From: Sipunculus nudus
Lineage: Eukaryota > Annelida > Sipuncula > Golfingiida > Sipunculidae
Assembly: GCA_026874595.1 (NCBI GenBank)
Contig: CM049315.1
Location: forward strand, 14,969,664-15,033,663
Direction of reading: 5' to 3'
Length of the DNA: 64,000 nucleotides
Shown here: piece by piece, positions 26,201 to 38,360 of the stretch
How positions within the stretch are numbered: the stretch's first letter is position 1
Layout of the letters: every line of letters begins with the position of its first letter
Notes under the pieces: model-generated
The model's input: the letters and a program-made list of their open reading frames with translations, nothing else
Database searches by the model: none
What the model was told of the DNA's origin: nothing
Program-made: the position numbers and the translations under genes

Positions 26201-28990
26201 TGGCTAGAGTGGAACCTGTCTTAAATCTAATTAGACCACCTCTCTATTAACACCACCCTTACGTGAACCAAAGGAATTCACATTAGTTATAAATGACCTA
26301 ATAAGACCTGTGAATTAGGACCACTTTTCCATGGGTGGCCTTATTATACAGGATTCCCTGTTTTCAAACAGAGCACATTATAAGCAAAAGTCTTTCCTTT
26401 TTTCTCTTTTATAAATTCAAATGTATTCCCAAATATGGTTTATTTATTAGGTTGAAATATGTAAGTTCTAAGAAAATATCAGATATATAAGAGATAAATA
26501 TTTCCAATGCCTCTTCCGCACCTGAGAACCATTGTTAATTAATATACGAAAAAAAGGTTTTCCATATATGCATGGGAGCTCAAATGTACACTCTAATTAC
26601 CAAAAATGCATACTTCAAACCCTTAATTATTGATATATGTTTGATTTTGATCATGTAAAAATAGATATATAGTCTTATATTTAAAGATTTTCGTGAGCTA
26701 CTATTCAGATAAAGGATAAAGTATTTGTCTAGTAAATGTGCATATTTAATTAAAATGTACGCCAAACATAGCTTATATCGTTTCATATGTATGCATCTAA
26801 CTATGAACAGATATATATTGAATTATTTATTATTTATTTATAGTTATTGATATTATTTATTGAAAAATGTGTAGATCTTTTCCCTGGCGGCTCTTATTTG
26901 TGTATTACAGAAATGCCCAAGGTTTTCATGAGGACAACCAAGTTAAATGTATCACATGATTAACCATTACAAATCCACCACAACATTACATGCCGTCTTC
27001 AATTTATAGATTGAATGTGGAATTCATGTAGGCTTTAAAGGATAACAATTGTCATTATAATAAAAGCCATTTTTAAAACAATCTGTACCTTTCTGACATG
27101 CATATTGCAGCTTTCGGAGAGGCTTGCAGCCCCGAGAATTCCATCCCTAGATCCACCCTTGTGTTTGCGTACTTAACCAAATGCCAGACTAAAACAGAGA
27201 ACAATTAAAGCTCTCTCATATAACAATTACCCGATTATCTGGCATTACGAATAATTGTTAAAATTGCTTAGTCATATCCACTGTAAACACAAACGCCAAT
27301 TTGTCTTACACGTACGCATTATTAACGTGTAAGAAATGTCCGCTTGTTAACGATGCATGGAAACCAACACAACAAGACATAAAAGCAAATTCTAAAGTAT
27401 TCATCTTCTCTAATTACAAACAAGAATACGGACTGTCGACAAGCGGCTACGTGTGTCCTCGGAATCATAGGGACGTGGAATAAATAAGGTAATGTGATGT
27501 CTTCTGACGTGAGAGCCCTCAAACTTTCTGGCATCAGCGGTGTCAAAATATCCAAATACTCACGGACGGATGCCAAAATTCCTGTTATAGGTGGCGCCAT
27601 CAGACCAATGGCAAGATAGAACTATCTAGTTTCTACGGACATGCACATTTTTCGGTTGATATATCATACCACTCCAGAGATGTGAGTCTGTGAGATTTTT
27701 TTTCCCAAAAATAAACGCACGAATGGACACTTTGCTAAAATGCCCGTAGAAGGCGCCACCAATCATGCATCAGAGATCAGGATACGCCAGATCTATGAAC
27801 ATGCAACATTAAAGGCCGATTCAGGCCGACAAACACCTCCTAAGATATGGCATGGATGTATTCTCAAAACTGCGACTGCGGGTGGCACCGCCATTTTGTA
27901 CACAAGCGTAAGCTCTAAAAGAGATATGTACTTGCAAAATATTTGGTTGATACCTACAAAGATTTTAGGTGGCACCATCAGAATTTTGTTAGGCAGATTT
28001 TCAAACGTGACTCTATAATGATGTAAAGTTTCGGAAAATTCCGTCCATTGTTTCAGAGGGCATTAGCAGTAACGTACTCGTCGAAAGCAACCTAAAACAT
28101 AATCTCCTAGAAACTTCGTTACAATGAAATATAATATATCCGCGATTAGTTTAATGTTTTTTTATGATTTATTTTGATCCCGGGCTTTTTTTTTGCATAG
28201 ACAGAATTCATCAAATAGCTCAGCTCCGAAATTATTTGACACGAAACTAGAAATCTGCATTCCCAGGACCACAAGCCTCGGCCATGTGGACATTCACTTA
28301 TTTGCCAATATTCCAAGGTCCATTCGTGCATATATTACTGAACATTTGTGAATATTCCTCGATGACTTTTCTGAATCCAGACCATGTGTCGGGTCCACAC
28401 AAAAATCTAATCGGTTCTTCATTGGCTAATTCTTGAAATGCCATAAAAATTTCATGAGATTCCGATCATTATTGCGTGAGGTATAATATTGAACAAAAAC
28501 ACAAACACAGGAACGGCAACGAATGCATGCCTTTCTGGCGGGGGGAATGATGAAACAAGTATTATAACATGTGAAAATGAGCTTTGATATCGCTATCTGT
28601 TGAAACTTGGTGACTAGAGTGCCCTCCGCAGGATATAAAGTAATTTAAATAAATGAGTAATTTTGTTATCAGAATATTAAAATGCTTCTTCAGGAAATGT
28701 CTTAATATGTGCCTTTTCACTGACGTACTAAGAATATTTCCAAAAATACAATATCTTTAATCAGTCTGCGAATCTAAACAAGTGATACCCTCAGGTGTCA
28801 GATGAAAGTCAAACATTATGTCACATAACAGACACATGTTAAGGAAGGAAATATGCTACAGTTTTTGTTGTTGTAATATATGTTCATTAATTTGAAAATA
28901 TACATATAAACAAACCCAACACTAGGAGATATTCCCTCCTCCTAGAATAGTGATGGATGTACAAACATCATTAAAAAAAGTAAATGTTAC
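23238..28990. other. No gene recognised; scattered repeats
   Basis: It holds a poly-C run near 24797, the longest ORF of the window (24912-25346, 144 codons, no motif), and a possible pogo-like MITE at 26207-26360. GGTGGC-CCATCAGA words recur at about 27590 and 27968, with related words near 27748 and 27880. No gene could be assembled. Confidence 0.45.
26207..26360. mobile_element. Possible small pogo-like MITE
   Basis: The left end (AGTGGAACCTGTCTTAA) and the reverse complement of the right end (AGGGAATCCTGTATAATAAG) are related. The interior has paired AGGACCAC and GACCACC words, as in Tigger/pogo MITEs. The borders are uncertain. Confidence 0.35.
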
Positions 28991-29199
28991 ACCAAATCAA
29001 ATTCAAAGAAATTAAACAATTCGTATACAGAGACATTATTTTTCGCATAATTTAATGCATTTAACTTATATTTAAATACCAGTTCACCTATCATGGACAT
29101 TTCTAAGTGTGTTTTTTTTTTCTTAGCAATAAGAAACTCGATATGTTTTACATATGCAAGATATTTCTTCAGTACTGTAAATGACATTAGATTTTGTGT

Positions 29200-29515
29200 T
29201 TGTCCGCTCGTTTGTCCACATTGCTTCTGATGTTTCATTGATAAGTATTAATTCTGATACCTTTTTAAATTATTTGACGTCTTTTATCAGTTTATTTACA
29301 GAATCAATGTTTGCCAGCACTGCTGTCATATCTTCTACATAAAGAAGAAATTCAATTTTATGTCCAAATATATTAACTCCTTTTATTTATCATTATTCCT
29401 CACATGAATAACAAACATTTCAATACACAAGAAAAACAAATATGGAGACAATAGATCCCCCGGTCTCACACCTCTGCCAAGTGATGAGATGACAGTTAGC
29501 TTGGTGACATATAGC
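29200..29515 (-). pseudogene. Decayed LINE reverse-transcriptase fragment
   Basis: The minus strand reads GVRPGDLLSPYLFFLC from 29472 downward, the well-known GxxQGDPLSPYLF block of non-LTR retrotransposon reverse transcriptases. After a frameshift and stop it continues GVNIFGHKIEFLLYVEDMTA, where YVED replaces the catalytic (F/Y)ADD (29327-29341). INETSEAMW follows near 29209-29240, matching the downstream IN-K-E-MW block. The changes at QG and ADD plus the breaks show that it is inactive. The flanks may hold more of the element but I cannot recognise it. Confidence 0.8.
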
Positions 29516-32500
29516 TTCCTATCCTGTCCTATCCCGTCTTATCGCGTCAAGTGACATCATATCATGCCGTGGGGTATGATACTTTATCATACAAAATAGT
29601 AATGGCTGCCAGACGGCATATTATAAATATCACCGGCCTAATGATATATCGAGGCTTTCCTATAATTTCATATCGTATCATTAAAACAAAAAGAATTAAA
29701 AAAAAACATTAATCAATCATGCTTTTTAAAAGCAACCAGTCATGATGCAAGAGTATATAGGTCTATAATTAGAAATGCAGAGCCATTTGGATACCTTACA
29801 AGGAACCTAATCGCCAGGTAACTTCCAGAACAAAGTTTCCCCATTATACACACAAGATCAGAAGAAAAGAACACAAGAAAATGGATTTGTACGTTGTATT
29901 AATCCCATCAAAACATGTCATACCAAAAAAAAAGCGTAAATGACGTCAACATACGATGATTCAGCATTGTTTTAAATGCCACTTACAATGATTCAGACCA
30001 TATGTCAGATTAATATCCATTAATAATGAAATACATTATTTTCTAGTGAAACATTAAAGCATGTCTATACACATCAATCTATTAACATTAAATCAGAATA
30101 TTTACACTGGATCTAAGGCCTACTGTTTCTTTTTAACACTTTTCTTATCGTGATAAAAGCGGTAGGAATGTTAATAAGGCTACTGGACTGTGACTCCCAA
30201 ATATACTATATTTCAAGGAAATAATATAAGACTGTCACATTAGAATTGCTATAGACGAAGCCTTAGTGTTTTACATGAAGGACAGTGTAAACTGTCTAAA
30301 TTTGATCAAAACTATCAATAATGATCGTCCACTAATTTGAACTATATAGAGATCTAACCGTTTTAAATTTGTTCGTTGTTGCAAACGCTTTCTTGAGCTC
30401 AAGCATGGGAATACTTCGTCCGTTTTCTGACTTAAAAAGCTTCAGACTGTTGGACTGGTTCGGGTTTAGTTTGGCGAATACGTGGTCTTCTGGATGCATC
30501 CGTTCCTATGTAGCCTCTTTCTGTTCACAGGTTTCACAAAGATCGAAGTCTAGACACACCCTGTTATAACATAACTTCATAAAACGGGCTCAAACATTGT
30601 GAATATGGTCATTTTGAATGCATTTGTACTCAAAATGGATCTTCTGTAATGAATTTTTAAATTAAATTAAATGAAGTTTTAGACATATCATTGGAGATTT
30701 TTCGGACTTGAGGGACGATTGAGAGGGGACGACCGCTATAACTCGGTCAGTTAAGCTAAACATCGATCATTAAACAACGGATGCTAATCCAATATTATAT
30801 TACGTACTTAAAACTCAAAGATTCATATATTTTGCTTCTATAGAATTTTCTGCGTATAAATCTATGATATTTACTCGTTATGTTCAGAGATAAAAAAATG
30901 AATATGCCTAACTAAGTATAAGTTAAGGATTAAAAATATTTACATGCATCTATAGTGGGCCTTCAGATCGAACCCTACGCTCCCGAGGCAGCGGAAATCT
31001 TGCGTTTCTAAAGAAGCAACTGATTTTCACGCTGCCAGCTTTGACCGTTTATGATATATTTAGACACAAGATGGCGGTTCGTTGTCCACTGAAATAAACG
31101 TGCGTATGATGTTACAAGCAGCCAATCAGATGCAAATAAACAAACACTCGACAGGCATCCTGGCTCCGCCCATTGCTGCGCTTCAAGCGCCGCTTAATGA
31201 GTTTCCGGTCGAATTTAAATTGCTCCCTCTGTATTCTCGCATCATCGACCGATTCGATTATGACATTATGACTGTGTTAGCGTAGCCATGTATCTGTTGT
31301 CTGCAGAACTGAAACCAGCCAGCGAGGTGTGCACGCAGCCTTTGTTGTTACGTTTCGTTTGAATTACAGCTCACCGGCCGAGCATCCTATGTGCCCAAGG
31401 CCCTAAGCAAACCACGTCAGGGGCAATTCTCTCTGAGCCTGTGGCCTGTTCAGACGGTTACGCTGGGGGATGAGCTGTCACCCAAAAAGAAATGAATATG
31501 ATTGGCTCCGTGTATTCCTCGTTTGGCTTTGTCTTCCAGCACAAAGTCTCATCTGATTTGACAAAAATACAGTGCTTCCCTCTGGTGTTGCAATTCAGGA
31601 TACGAGGTCATAACAAACAGCGCCTTACGATATAGGTAGTAGCCCTATAGGTAAAGCGCTGTGTATAGAGCGTAATCGAACCCCGGAACAATCACGGAAC
31701 ATCGATCGCAATAGAAGCCTGATCCTCTCAAGCGATCTGTTAATAAAATGACAAAGAAAATATGAAAAATAAATCAGTGAGCATATTCGTATATCAATGT
31801 CAATATTTTTTTTTTCATTTAAAGACCAAATGTTGAGGACATCACTAAGATCTGATGGATGCGTTCTGGACAGTGTTTCTGTAATAGAAAAAATTGCTGC
31901 CGAAAGATGTCAGAGTACATCAGTGTAAGCAGATAAGACGTTTAAGTAGATATCATCAACCTTGCTGCCAAATAGAACGCCGATATCATATACTCTGCTT
32001 AAAAATAAATTATCAAAGAAACAAATAATCAACAGGGAAGGCAGTACGTTGTGTGACAATTCGATAAGCAGATCAAATTATTCCTCTTTTTACTGTTCAA
32101 ATATATCTGGGGAAGGGGGGGGGGGGCGACATTATTATAAGAACCTGCTTTTCAACTCAGCCGACAATGCAGTGATCCCAATACAGTGATTCTCCAATAT
32201 TGCGCCCGCGTATCAGTTCCCTGCTCTAAGGCATCATTCGCAGGTCAGGCTAAATTCTACAGCATTTTTTTCTGACAGTTAACCTCATAAGACAAGTAAA
32301 AATATATACCTAGTCAGATGCTTGTTTTAAATCTACCATAGCATAGATTAACATATGGTAAATAATATAATTGTTATCCTTTCATTAGCCACAATTTGCA
32401 GACAGTTACATCAATAAACATCTTACATAAATATTTAATTACCTAACCACATAATGTTGAATCCAACAGACTTGCCACCATTTACGTTTACCGAGAGTTT

Positions 32501-32595
32501 AGACAAGAACATGGCATTCATCAAAATGTGACAGGATGCATACGTTAGCGACCGTAAACGCCATACCATAAAAGAGTTGAAAAGGGGGCACTATG

Positions 32596-32669
<74 letters not shown>

Positions 32670-33220
32670 CGAATTGGGGGTCACTTACCCGCACCTGTAC
32701 CAAATGCCGTGAATGCGTCTAGTGCAGTGACTGCAAACGAGTCCTTTAATGATGCAAAAAAAGCAAATGTGTAAAGCATAGATGAATATGATAACATATG
32801 GAAACACTGACTAGGGGTTCATATGGAATGAAACTCATTCCATAACCAAGATTGTATAAGACATAAATACGTCAACCGGACTCAATACTAAGTTTCCAAG
32901 AAAATCTTTCCACAACAGGTCTGCATGTAATTGTTTGAATTTCCAAGGTCTGATGGTCATTATTTATTCCCGCTAAGGGTTACACTGTTCAAATTTCTTA
33001 AGCCCGATTAGCACACGCACAATATCAAATTGTCCAGCAGTTACTGAAAAATCTTGCCTTTTGTATGTATTTTTACTGTAAACAATCTCAACTTTTTTTT
33101 AATTTTTTTTTTGGGGGGGGGGGGGGGCTATAGGAAGAAGTTATACAGGAGCTGTTTACACGTGATTTGGTTGCAATAGATGACCTATCAGAAACTGTCA
33201 GCGTGTTCTGGTAAGTGTCG
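29516..33220. other. No gene recognised
   Basis: A more GC-rich stretch (about 31020-31560) carries AAGATGGCGG (YY1-like word), a CTCCGCCC GC-box-like word and GATTGG (inverted CCAAT), so it could be promoter-like, but no gene is attached. Poly-G at about 32116 and 33114. (TA)n(GT)n at 32598-32668. Confidence 0.4.
32598..32668. repeat. (TA)n(TG)n compound microsatellite
   Basis: TA repeat (32598-32648) followed by a TG repeat (32649-32668). Confidence 0.95.
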
Positions 33221-33292
33221 ATCCTGTTGACGGACGAACAGTCGACGGGCATAGAACAATCGTTGTATCTCAGATGACTTTCAGCTGACGTT
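33220..33292 (+). repeat. Dispersed repeat fragment related to 22280-22350
   Basis: CTGTTGACGGACGAACAG, GAACAATCGTTGTATCTCAG and TGACTTTCAG align in order with 22278-22350. Confidence 0.5.
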
Positions 33293-33509
33293 TAAAACTG
33301 ATGAGTAAACGTGTTATCACACAAATTCAAACATAGGTTATATCATTCACTTGAATAAATGGGACTGGGAAAGCTTTGTGCAATACTTTTAGCACATTTC
33401 ATTAAAGTTATATCAATTATTATTATTATTTTTAACTGAATATTATCATCAAAATAAAAAGTTAAATTAAAAACATAATTATGCAAATACCTATTCGTTG
33501 TCCCTGCAG

Positions 33510-33663
33510 TCGCGATGCATTGCATTCCCTTGTGGAAGTAGTTGGCCTTATGTTACGCAACGATGAATGCACTCTTAGATTTCCAAGTTGGCATCTTTCA
33601 GTGGATGGGAAGAAGTGGAGGCCTGAATCTGTCGGCGTTGAAGTTGAAAGAAATGATGATTAA
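33510..33663 (+). CDS. Possible orphan terminal exon, unknown product
   Basis: After an acceptor-like TTGTCCCTGCAG the frame runs SRDALHSLVEVVGLMLRND, continues through FPSWHLSVDGKKW and RPESVGVEVERNDD, and stops at TAA. The composition is protein-like and unlike the surrounding T-rich ORFs, but I recognise no family. No upstream exon or polyadenylation signal could be tied to it. It may be part of a gene whose other exons I missed, a retained fragment of a decayed gene, or chance. Confidence 0.22.
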
Positions 33664-33877
33664 AAAAGTCTCTTTACAGAATCATTAGAACTTCAAAGGG
33701 TCCCCGATCAGTACGTTTTTACCTATGTTCACTTAGAAATGTATGACATCAGAGATACCGCAGTATTCCCCGACATTGGCCATAACCCCTTGAAGTTTTG
33801 CTGCGAAATATCTTTAAGATGTACGTTAATTGTCACCGATGTCAGGGAAAACACATGTGGATTCGCCCTGTTCATAC

Positions 33878-33881
<4 letters not shown>

Positions 33882-33942
<61 letters not shown>
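33882..33942. repeat. (TA)n microsatellite
   Basis: Uninterrupted TA repeat of about 30 units. Confidence 0.95.
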
Positions 33943-33946
<4 letters not shown>

Positions 33947-34204
33947 CGTTCATGTCAAAAATGTCTCGTTCATAAAGCTGTCCATCATAAAGCTTCTTCG
34001 CATATCTAAGCACATGCTAAATATAATGCTCACATTAAGTGCTGGTTGATACATGAATTATAACAAACCGAAAAAAATAATGAATGTGGCACCACCAGGA
34101 CAAGACAAAGCTGTCTAAGGTCTTTTGTCTTGTGAAATTTCAAGTAAATCATCATCTACTCTTGAGATAACAAATGCTTTACAAAATTTTCACCAGATAT
34201 AGAA

Positions 34205-34290
34205 CTGTCTTAGTAAAGGTCACAGGGGCGTAGCCAGGATTGAGGGAGGTTATCAAGAAATTCGAAAACGGGGGGGGGGGGGGGCTTATA
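34205..34290 (+). repeat. Possible dispersed-repeat tail with poly-G
   Basis: AGGGGCGTAGCCAGGATT is followed by a poly-G run (about 34270-34284). The word and its G-rich follow-on look like a retroelement 3' end. This is only an impression from one copy. Confidence 0.3.
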
Positions 34291-34790
34291 TGCATGTATT
34301 TTATGGAAAATACTATGGAAACTGTTGCCCTCACGGGCCCTAACATGCAGGCACAAGTCAAAACACCTGCTGACCAACTACAAATCCCCTGGATCAAGTA
34401 TATGGAGCCCCGACAAGACCACTCAGTGTTCCTGACGAGTGAGGGCCCCTTACGAAACAGAGCTGTCGAACTCAAGTAAGTGTGTTTAAGTCCTGCGATG
34501 GTGCGACCGTTATATCCCTACTGTGTGCGTATTAGAACTAATCCCTGTAAACAAGGTATCCCATAATTATATATACTCAAATTTGCTATTTCAAAGAGTT
34601 TTCTGTACTTTTGATCTCAGAGAAAGAGAGCAGTATCAGTGTAGGGATCATAAAATATATAATATAAAAAAAATCCACTATCTTTATAGTGTATCGGACT
34701 GTAGAATGAGTTTGTCTAGGAGTTGGTATGGTGTAGGTAAGGTTTCCAAGGCCAAATGAAACTTTGTGGAACGAGTGAAATTACCTGCTT

Positions 34791-34944
34791 ACGTTCAGTA
34801 GCCATTCATTTAAGTAAGCTGTTACAGAATGGGAGCAGGACAAGCAGGTATGATATTATTATATGATATCATATAATTATATCATACCTGCTTGTCCTGC
34901 TCCCATTCTGTAACAGCTTACCTAAATGAATGGCTACTGAACGT
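34791..34944. repeat. 154-bp near-perfect palindrome without spacer
   Basis: The halves 34791-34867 and 34868-34944 are complementary at 75 of 77 positions by hand. The centre is GATATC (34865-34870). The ends read ACGTTCAGTAGCCATTC and its inverse. The mismatches are A/G near 34813 and T/T at 34857/34878. Bases just outside do not pair. It could be a fold-back element, a hairpin RNA source or an assembly artefact. Confidence 0.95.
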
Positions 34945-37000
34945 GTGGTTTATGTTGTAACAAGGGGGTGTCACTTCTCTAAGGCAATGCAGAACTAGAT
35001 CAACTGCTTCCTCTTGGAACATATACCAATCGATAATATTGTTTGCGTTGGCCATGCATGTAGGCGAGTTGTTTTATTGTGGTTCAGACTTTGTCCAATC
35101 AACGCACCATACAGCAGGAATGTTCGTGTTACATACGTGTTTACGAATATTTATCACGCTTTGCCATTAAAAGGTTTATGAGTACACAACGCCCCATGTG
35201 AACGGTGACAGTATCATAAATCCCTCTGATATAAATGAGCCTCTTAGTCATTTCTTAGGTGCAAGTATTGATGATTTTTAGATGACTGGACAAAGTTAAT
35301 CTCATGTGTCAAACCCGTACGTGCTGCCAGCTGGGGGCGGCGGGTTTCGTTAAGGCCCAGTCACACATGCTTACGATTGGCAAACGGCCTTTGATCCCAA
35401 CTACCTACCAACTAAACTGATAAAGCGCCAAGAAACAGAAATTGATTATGTGTGTATAGTTTACATTATCAATTAAAAATTTTATCTTGTATGCACTGGT
35501 GTCTAAAGTCATCATTATCTTTGAATGATAAGTCATTGAAATAAAAAAAAACACATAAACAAAATCACATAACAATATACAATGTATATGCACAAGTATG
35601 TTTATTCTCATATAATGTTTCCCTACACAGGTAAACGTCTACAACCTCATGCCGCTCGGAAGCTTCGTATTTTTACCAAGCATAAAGATTGTCGTAACAA
35701 GTGATGGAAAAAAAGCAATGATTGTTACCTATAAGTAGAAGTTCTATCTCCTACGACATCTAATTTGTCAAAAATATCAAGCTGAAAAATACGGTACGGA
35801 TAAATGATCGGACCGGTTTCCCAGTTGTGTGCAGTTCAGAACAATCGCCCTTGCAAACTATAAATCATTGCGTGATGAAGCGTCTGGTGGTTTAAAAACA
35901 TACAAAAAAACACGTTAACAGAAAAATCTTGACTGATACAATTCAATTACACTTTGCTGTACCGGCCGTCCAATAATGGAACATGTCACAAACGGTCAAT
36001 ATAGGACGACACATATGGTTCCAAAATTGACAAAACTGCATAATATTAACAACCAATAAAAATGGGTTGAGTTGGGTAACAGAGACCTAATTTCAGGTTT
36101 CCACAGAGACTTTTTTAATGGACCTCCTTTGATGTCAAGTATGAAGATTCCAGGTCCTGAGGTTACGATTTGTGCCCTGTTAACAGATGACAGTTTCTTT
36201 GAAGGTCTCAAAAACAGAGAACAAAAATTGTAAAAATTGCAAAAAAATACATGTGGCGCAACCAGGTTACAGGAACTGATTAAACACTCCATGATGAATA
36301 GTCATGCAAAGAATCATGGTGATCAATGCATTAGTTATTCAGATAACTGAGCTTTCCATCATTTTCCATCACGACGAAAATATTTGAATCCTCAGCAGGC
36401 CATAAATTGTCGTTCTCGTTATTACTGCGCGGGCACTCTGACATCTCGATGGGGTCTCTTATGCGCTATTTTAGAAAAGTGCCGGGGAGTGCAGTGTCCG
36501 ATGTTTGGTTGCGATTGCGTGAATCACTGGACGTGACAACTTAAACACGAAACTGGACGTTCACTAGGCTTGTTATAGCAGCAAGAATCAAAGAGCCTGT
36601 GTGTGTTTTACAGCAACCGTGTGACGATGGTGCTGCCTCTTCTACATCGCTGTTCGGGTAGGATACTTTAAATTCGGACTCAGATCCCATACCTTCGGAT
36701 TCAGCGTCCTTTTACTAATATAAACATTCAGTAATTGATTTAAAGATAATCCGTTGAAAGTTTAATAAAAGTAGACCAGAAAAACGCTGATCCGACCGCA
36801 CACAGACTGCTCGGTTGGTTTATATCCACTTCTTTATTACGTGAGGAGCCCACCAAAATAATCTAAGCACACTCAATAGAAACATCAAGCGGCAAGTCAG
36901 ACTAACTAGATTTTCGCTAAAAGGGCTTTATGTAACTAGTGACCTTGATCAGCTTTAGCACTTATGCAAATAAATAGATTAAATGTTTTTGTTGTTTTTT
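34945..37000. other. No gene recognised
   Basis: Contains the dispersed-repeat fragment at 36131-36184. On the minus strand a 49-codon frame (36541-36690) starts MGSESEFKVSYPNSDVEE and has a protein-like composition, but it lacks any motif or splice partner. Confidence 0.4.
36131..36184 (+). repeat. Dispersed repeat fragment matching 22233-22287
   Basis: GATGTCAAGTATGAAGATTC, CAGGTCC and GATTTGTGCCCTGTTAAC align base for base with few changes. Confidence 0.65.
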
Positions 37001-37161
37001 GCTTGCCGGAATCAAAGATTTCGGCAAGCATATTGCTCAGTTGCGTATGTCTGTTTGTCTGTTTGTTGCTTGCCGGAAATCTTCGATTTCGGCAAGTTGG
37101 TTGGTCAGTTGCGTATGTCCATTTGTTTGTTGCTTGCCGGAAATCTTCGATTTTCGCAAGC
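37001..37161. repeat. Three GCTTGCCGG hairpins in the first leader
   Basis: Inverted arms GCTTGCCGGAAATC and GATTTCGGCAAGC flank a TTC loop, with a one-base bulge (37001-37029 with a variant AAA loop, 37068-37097, 37132-37161 with one arm change). Similar hairpins are at 38401-38430, 38461-38490, 38517-38546 and 44702-44730. Confidence 0.85.
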
Positions 37162-37320
37162 TGGTTGGTCAGTCGCGGATGTCTGTTTGTCTGTTTGTTT
37201 GTTTGTTTGTTTGTCTGTCCAGTCTCTACAGGTCGCAATTTTGATCCCATCGCTTTCAAACTTTCATAGTTTGTGTAAAATCAAAAATGCAAGAAGCCTA
37301 TTGTTTTTGAGCAATATAGG

Positions 37321-37342
37321 TCAAAGGTCAAGGTCAAGGTCA
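37321..37342 (+). promoter_or_regulatory. Tandem nuclear-receptor half-sites
   Basis: TCAAAGGTCA followed by two overlapping TCAAGGTCA (ERR/NR5A-type monomer sites). Equivalent sites occur once per leader at 38712-38720, 40728-40736, 42837-42845 and 44901-44909. Confidence 0.4.
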
Positions 37343-37775
37343 TCAAAAGTTCCTAAAGTGCTCTTTTCTTCATATCTCCATTACTATTTGTCATAGCCAC
37401 TTCAAACAGGGCTCATTTTAATCGGCATTCCAAGGCCTTTCTTCTGATATATATGTTGCTGAAATCTGCTGTTTCTATGGTTACACATTTTGGGGGGAAA
37501 CTCATGATTTTCGAAAATAAAAGGCCTAATTTTTCTAACTTTGTCATTTTTAAAGCTAGAGAGTTCTAGTTTTTTGCATCAGATAGTACTAAATAAGCTT
37601 TTAATTATACAAGTGAAAGTCTCGTAAAATCTCGCACCATTTCTCGTCAAACGAGAATTTTCGAGATTTCATTAAATATGGCTTACAGGTCGCATTTTTT
37701 AAACTATGACTTTGAAAATGACATATTTTGTGTTAATTAGAAATATCTCGAAACCAATTTTTCATTTTTTGGAAA

Positions 37776-37794
37776 TAGCCACCAGGGGGCGTGG
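37776..37794 (+). promoter_or_regulatory. CTCF-like site 1
   Basis: TAGCCACCAGGGGGCGTGG against the CTCF consensus TGGCCACCAGGGGGCGCTA. The core CCACCAGGGGGCG is exact. Confidence 0.55.
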
Positions 37795-38269
37795 TACATG
37801 AAACACTGTAACATATCATTTTTCTGCAATATCTCAAAAAATATTAAACGTGACACCATTTTTTGGGTCGTATCTGAAACTAGGAACATTGGCTTATCCC
37901 TTCGCACATGTTGCTTTGTGCTGCCGTTACCATGGTTACCAAATTTTGGGGTAAAACTTGACAATCTGAAAATTCGGAGTTTTCCAGCTTCTCTCTCTGT
38001 TGATATTTGCGATAGAAAGGTCTGGTGTTTGGCGTTAGACAGCATCCCTCTAGTTCTTAGTCATTCAATCGCAAGTCTCGTCATATCTCGCACCGTTTCT
38101 CGTGAAACGAGAACACGTGACCATTGAAAGAAATGCCTATAATTATGTCATTTTTCACGCTACAGACACATGGTTTGCAGCGCTGGATAGCGGCTGACAC
38201 TCGCAGTCACATTCAGGGGTCACATTGTTAGTCTCGTCAAATCTCGCGCCGTTTTTCGCCAAACCACGA

Positions 38270-38360
38270 AGACACGTGCCGTCGCCGCAAGTGGCGGCAG
38301 GGTCCCTACGGTGGGCGGCCGGCGTGTGCAGCGGTGCGTGACGGCCTCTCCGGGCCCCAT
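38270..38360. other. GC-rich island within the composite repeat
   Basis: About 90 bp with many CpG (CCGTCGCCGCAAGTGGCGG and GGTGGGCGGCCGGCG) in otherwise AT-rich DNA. It follows a diverged monomer and precedes a leader hairpin at 38401. Neither duplicated block contains it. Confidence 0.75.

Noticed and set aside
36936-37396. Overlapping ORFs rich in Val, Cys, Leu and Phe in the first leader module
   Set aside because: Produced by the (TTTG)n run and hairpins; frames are not conserved between leader copies.
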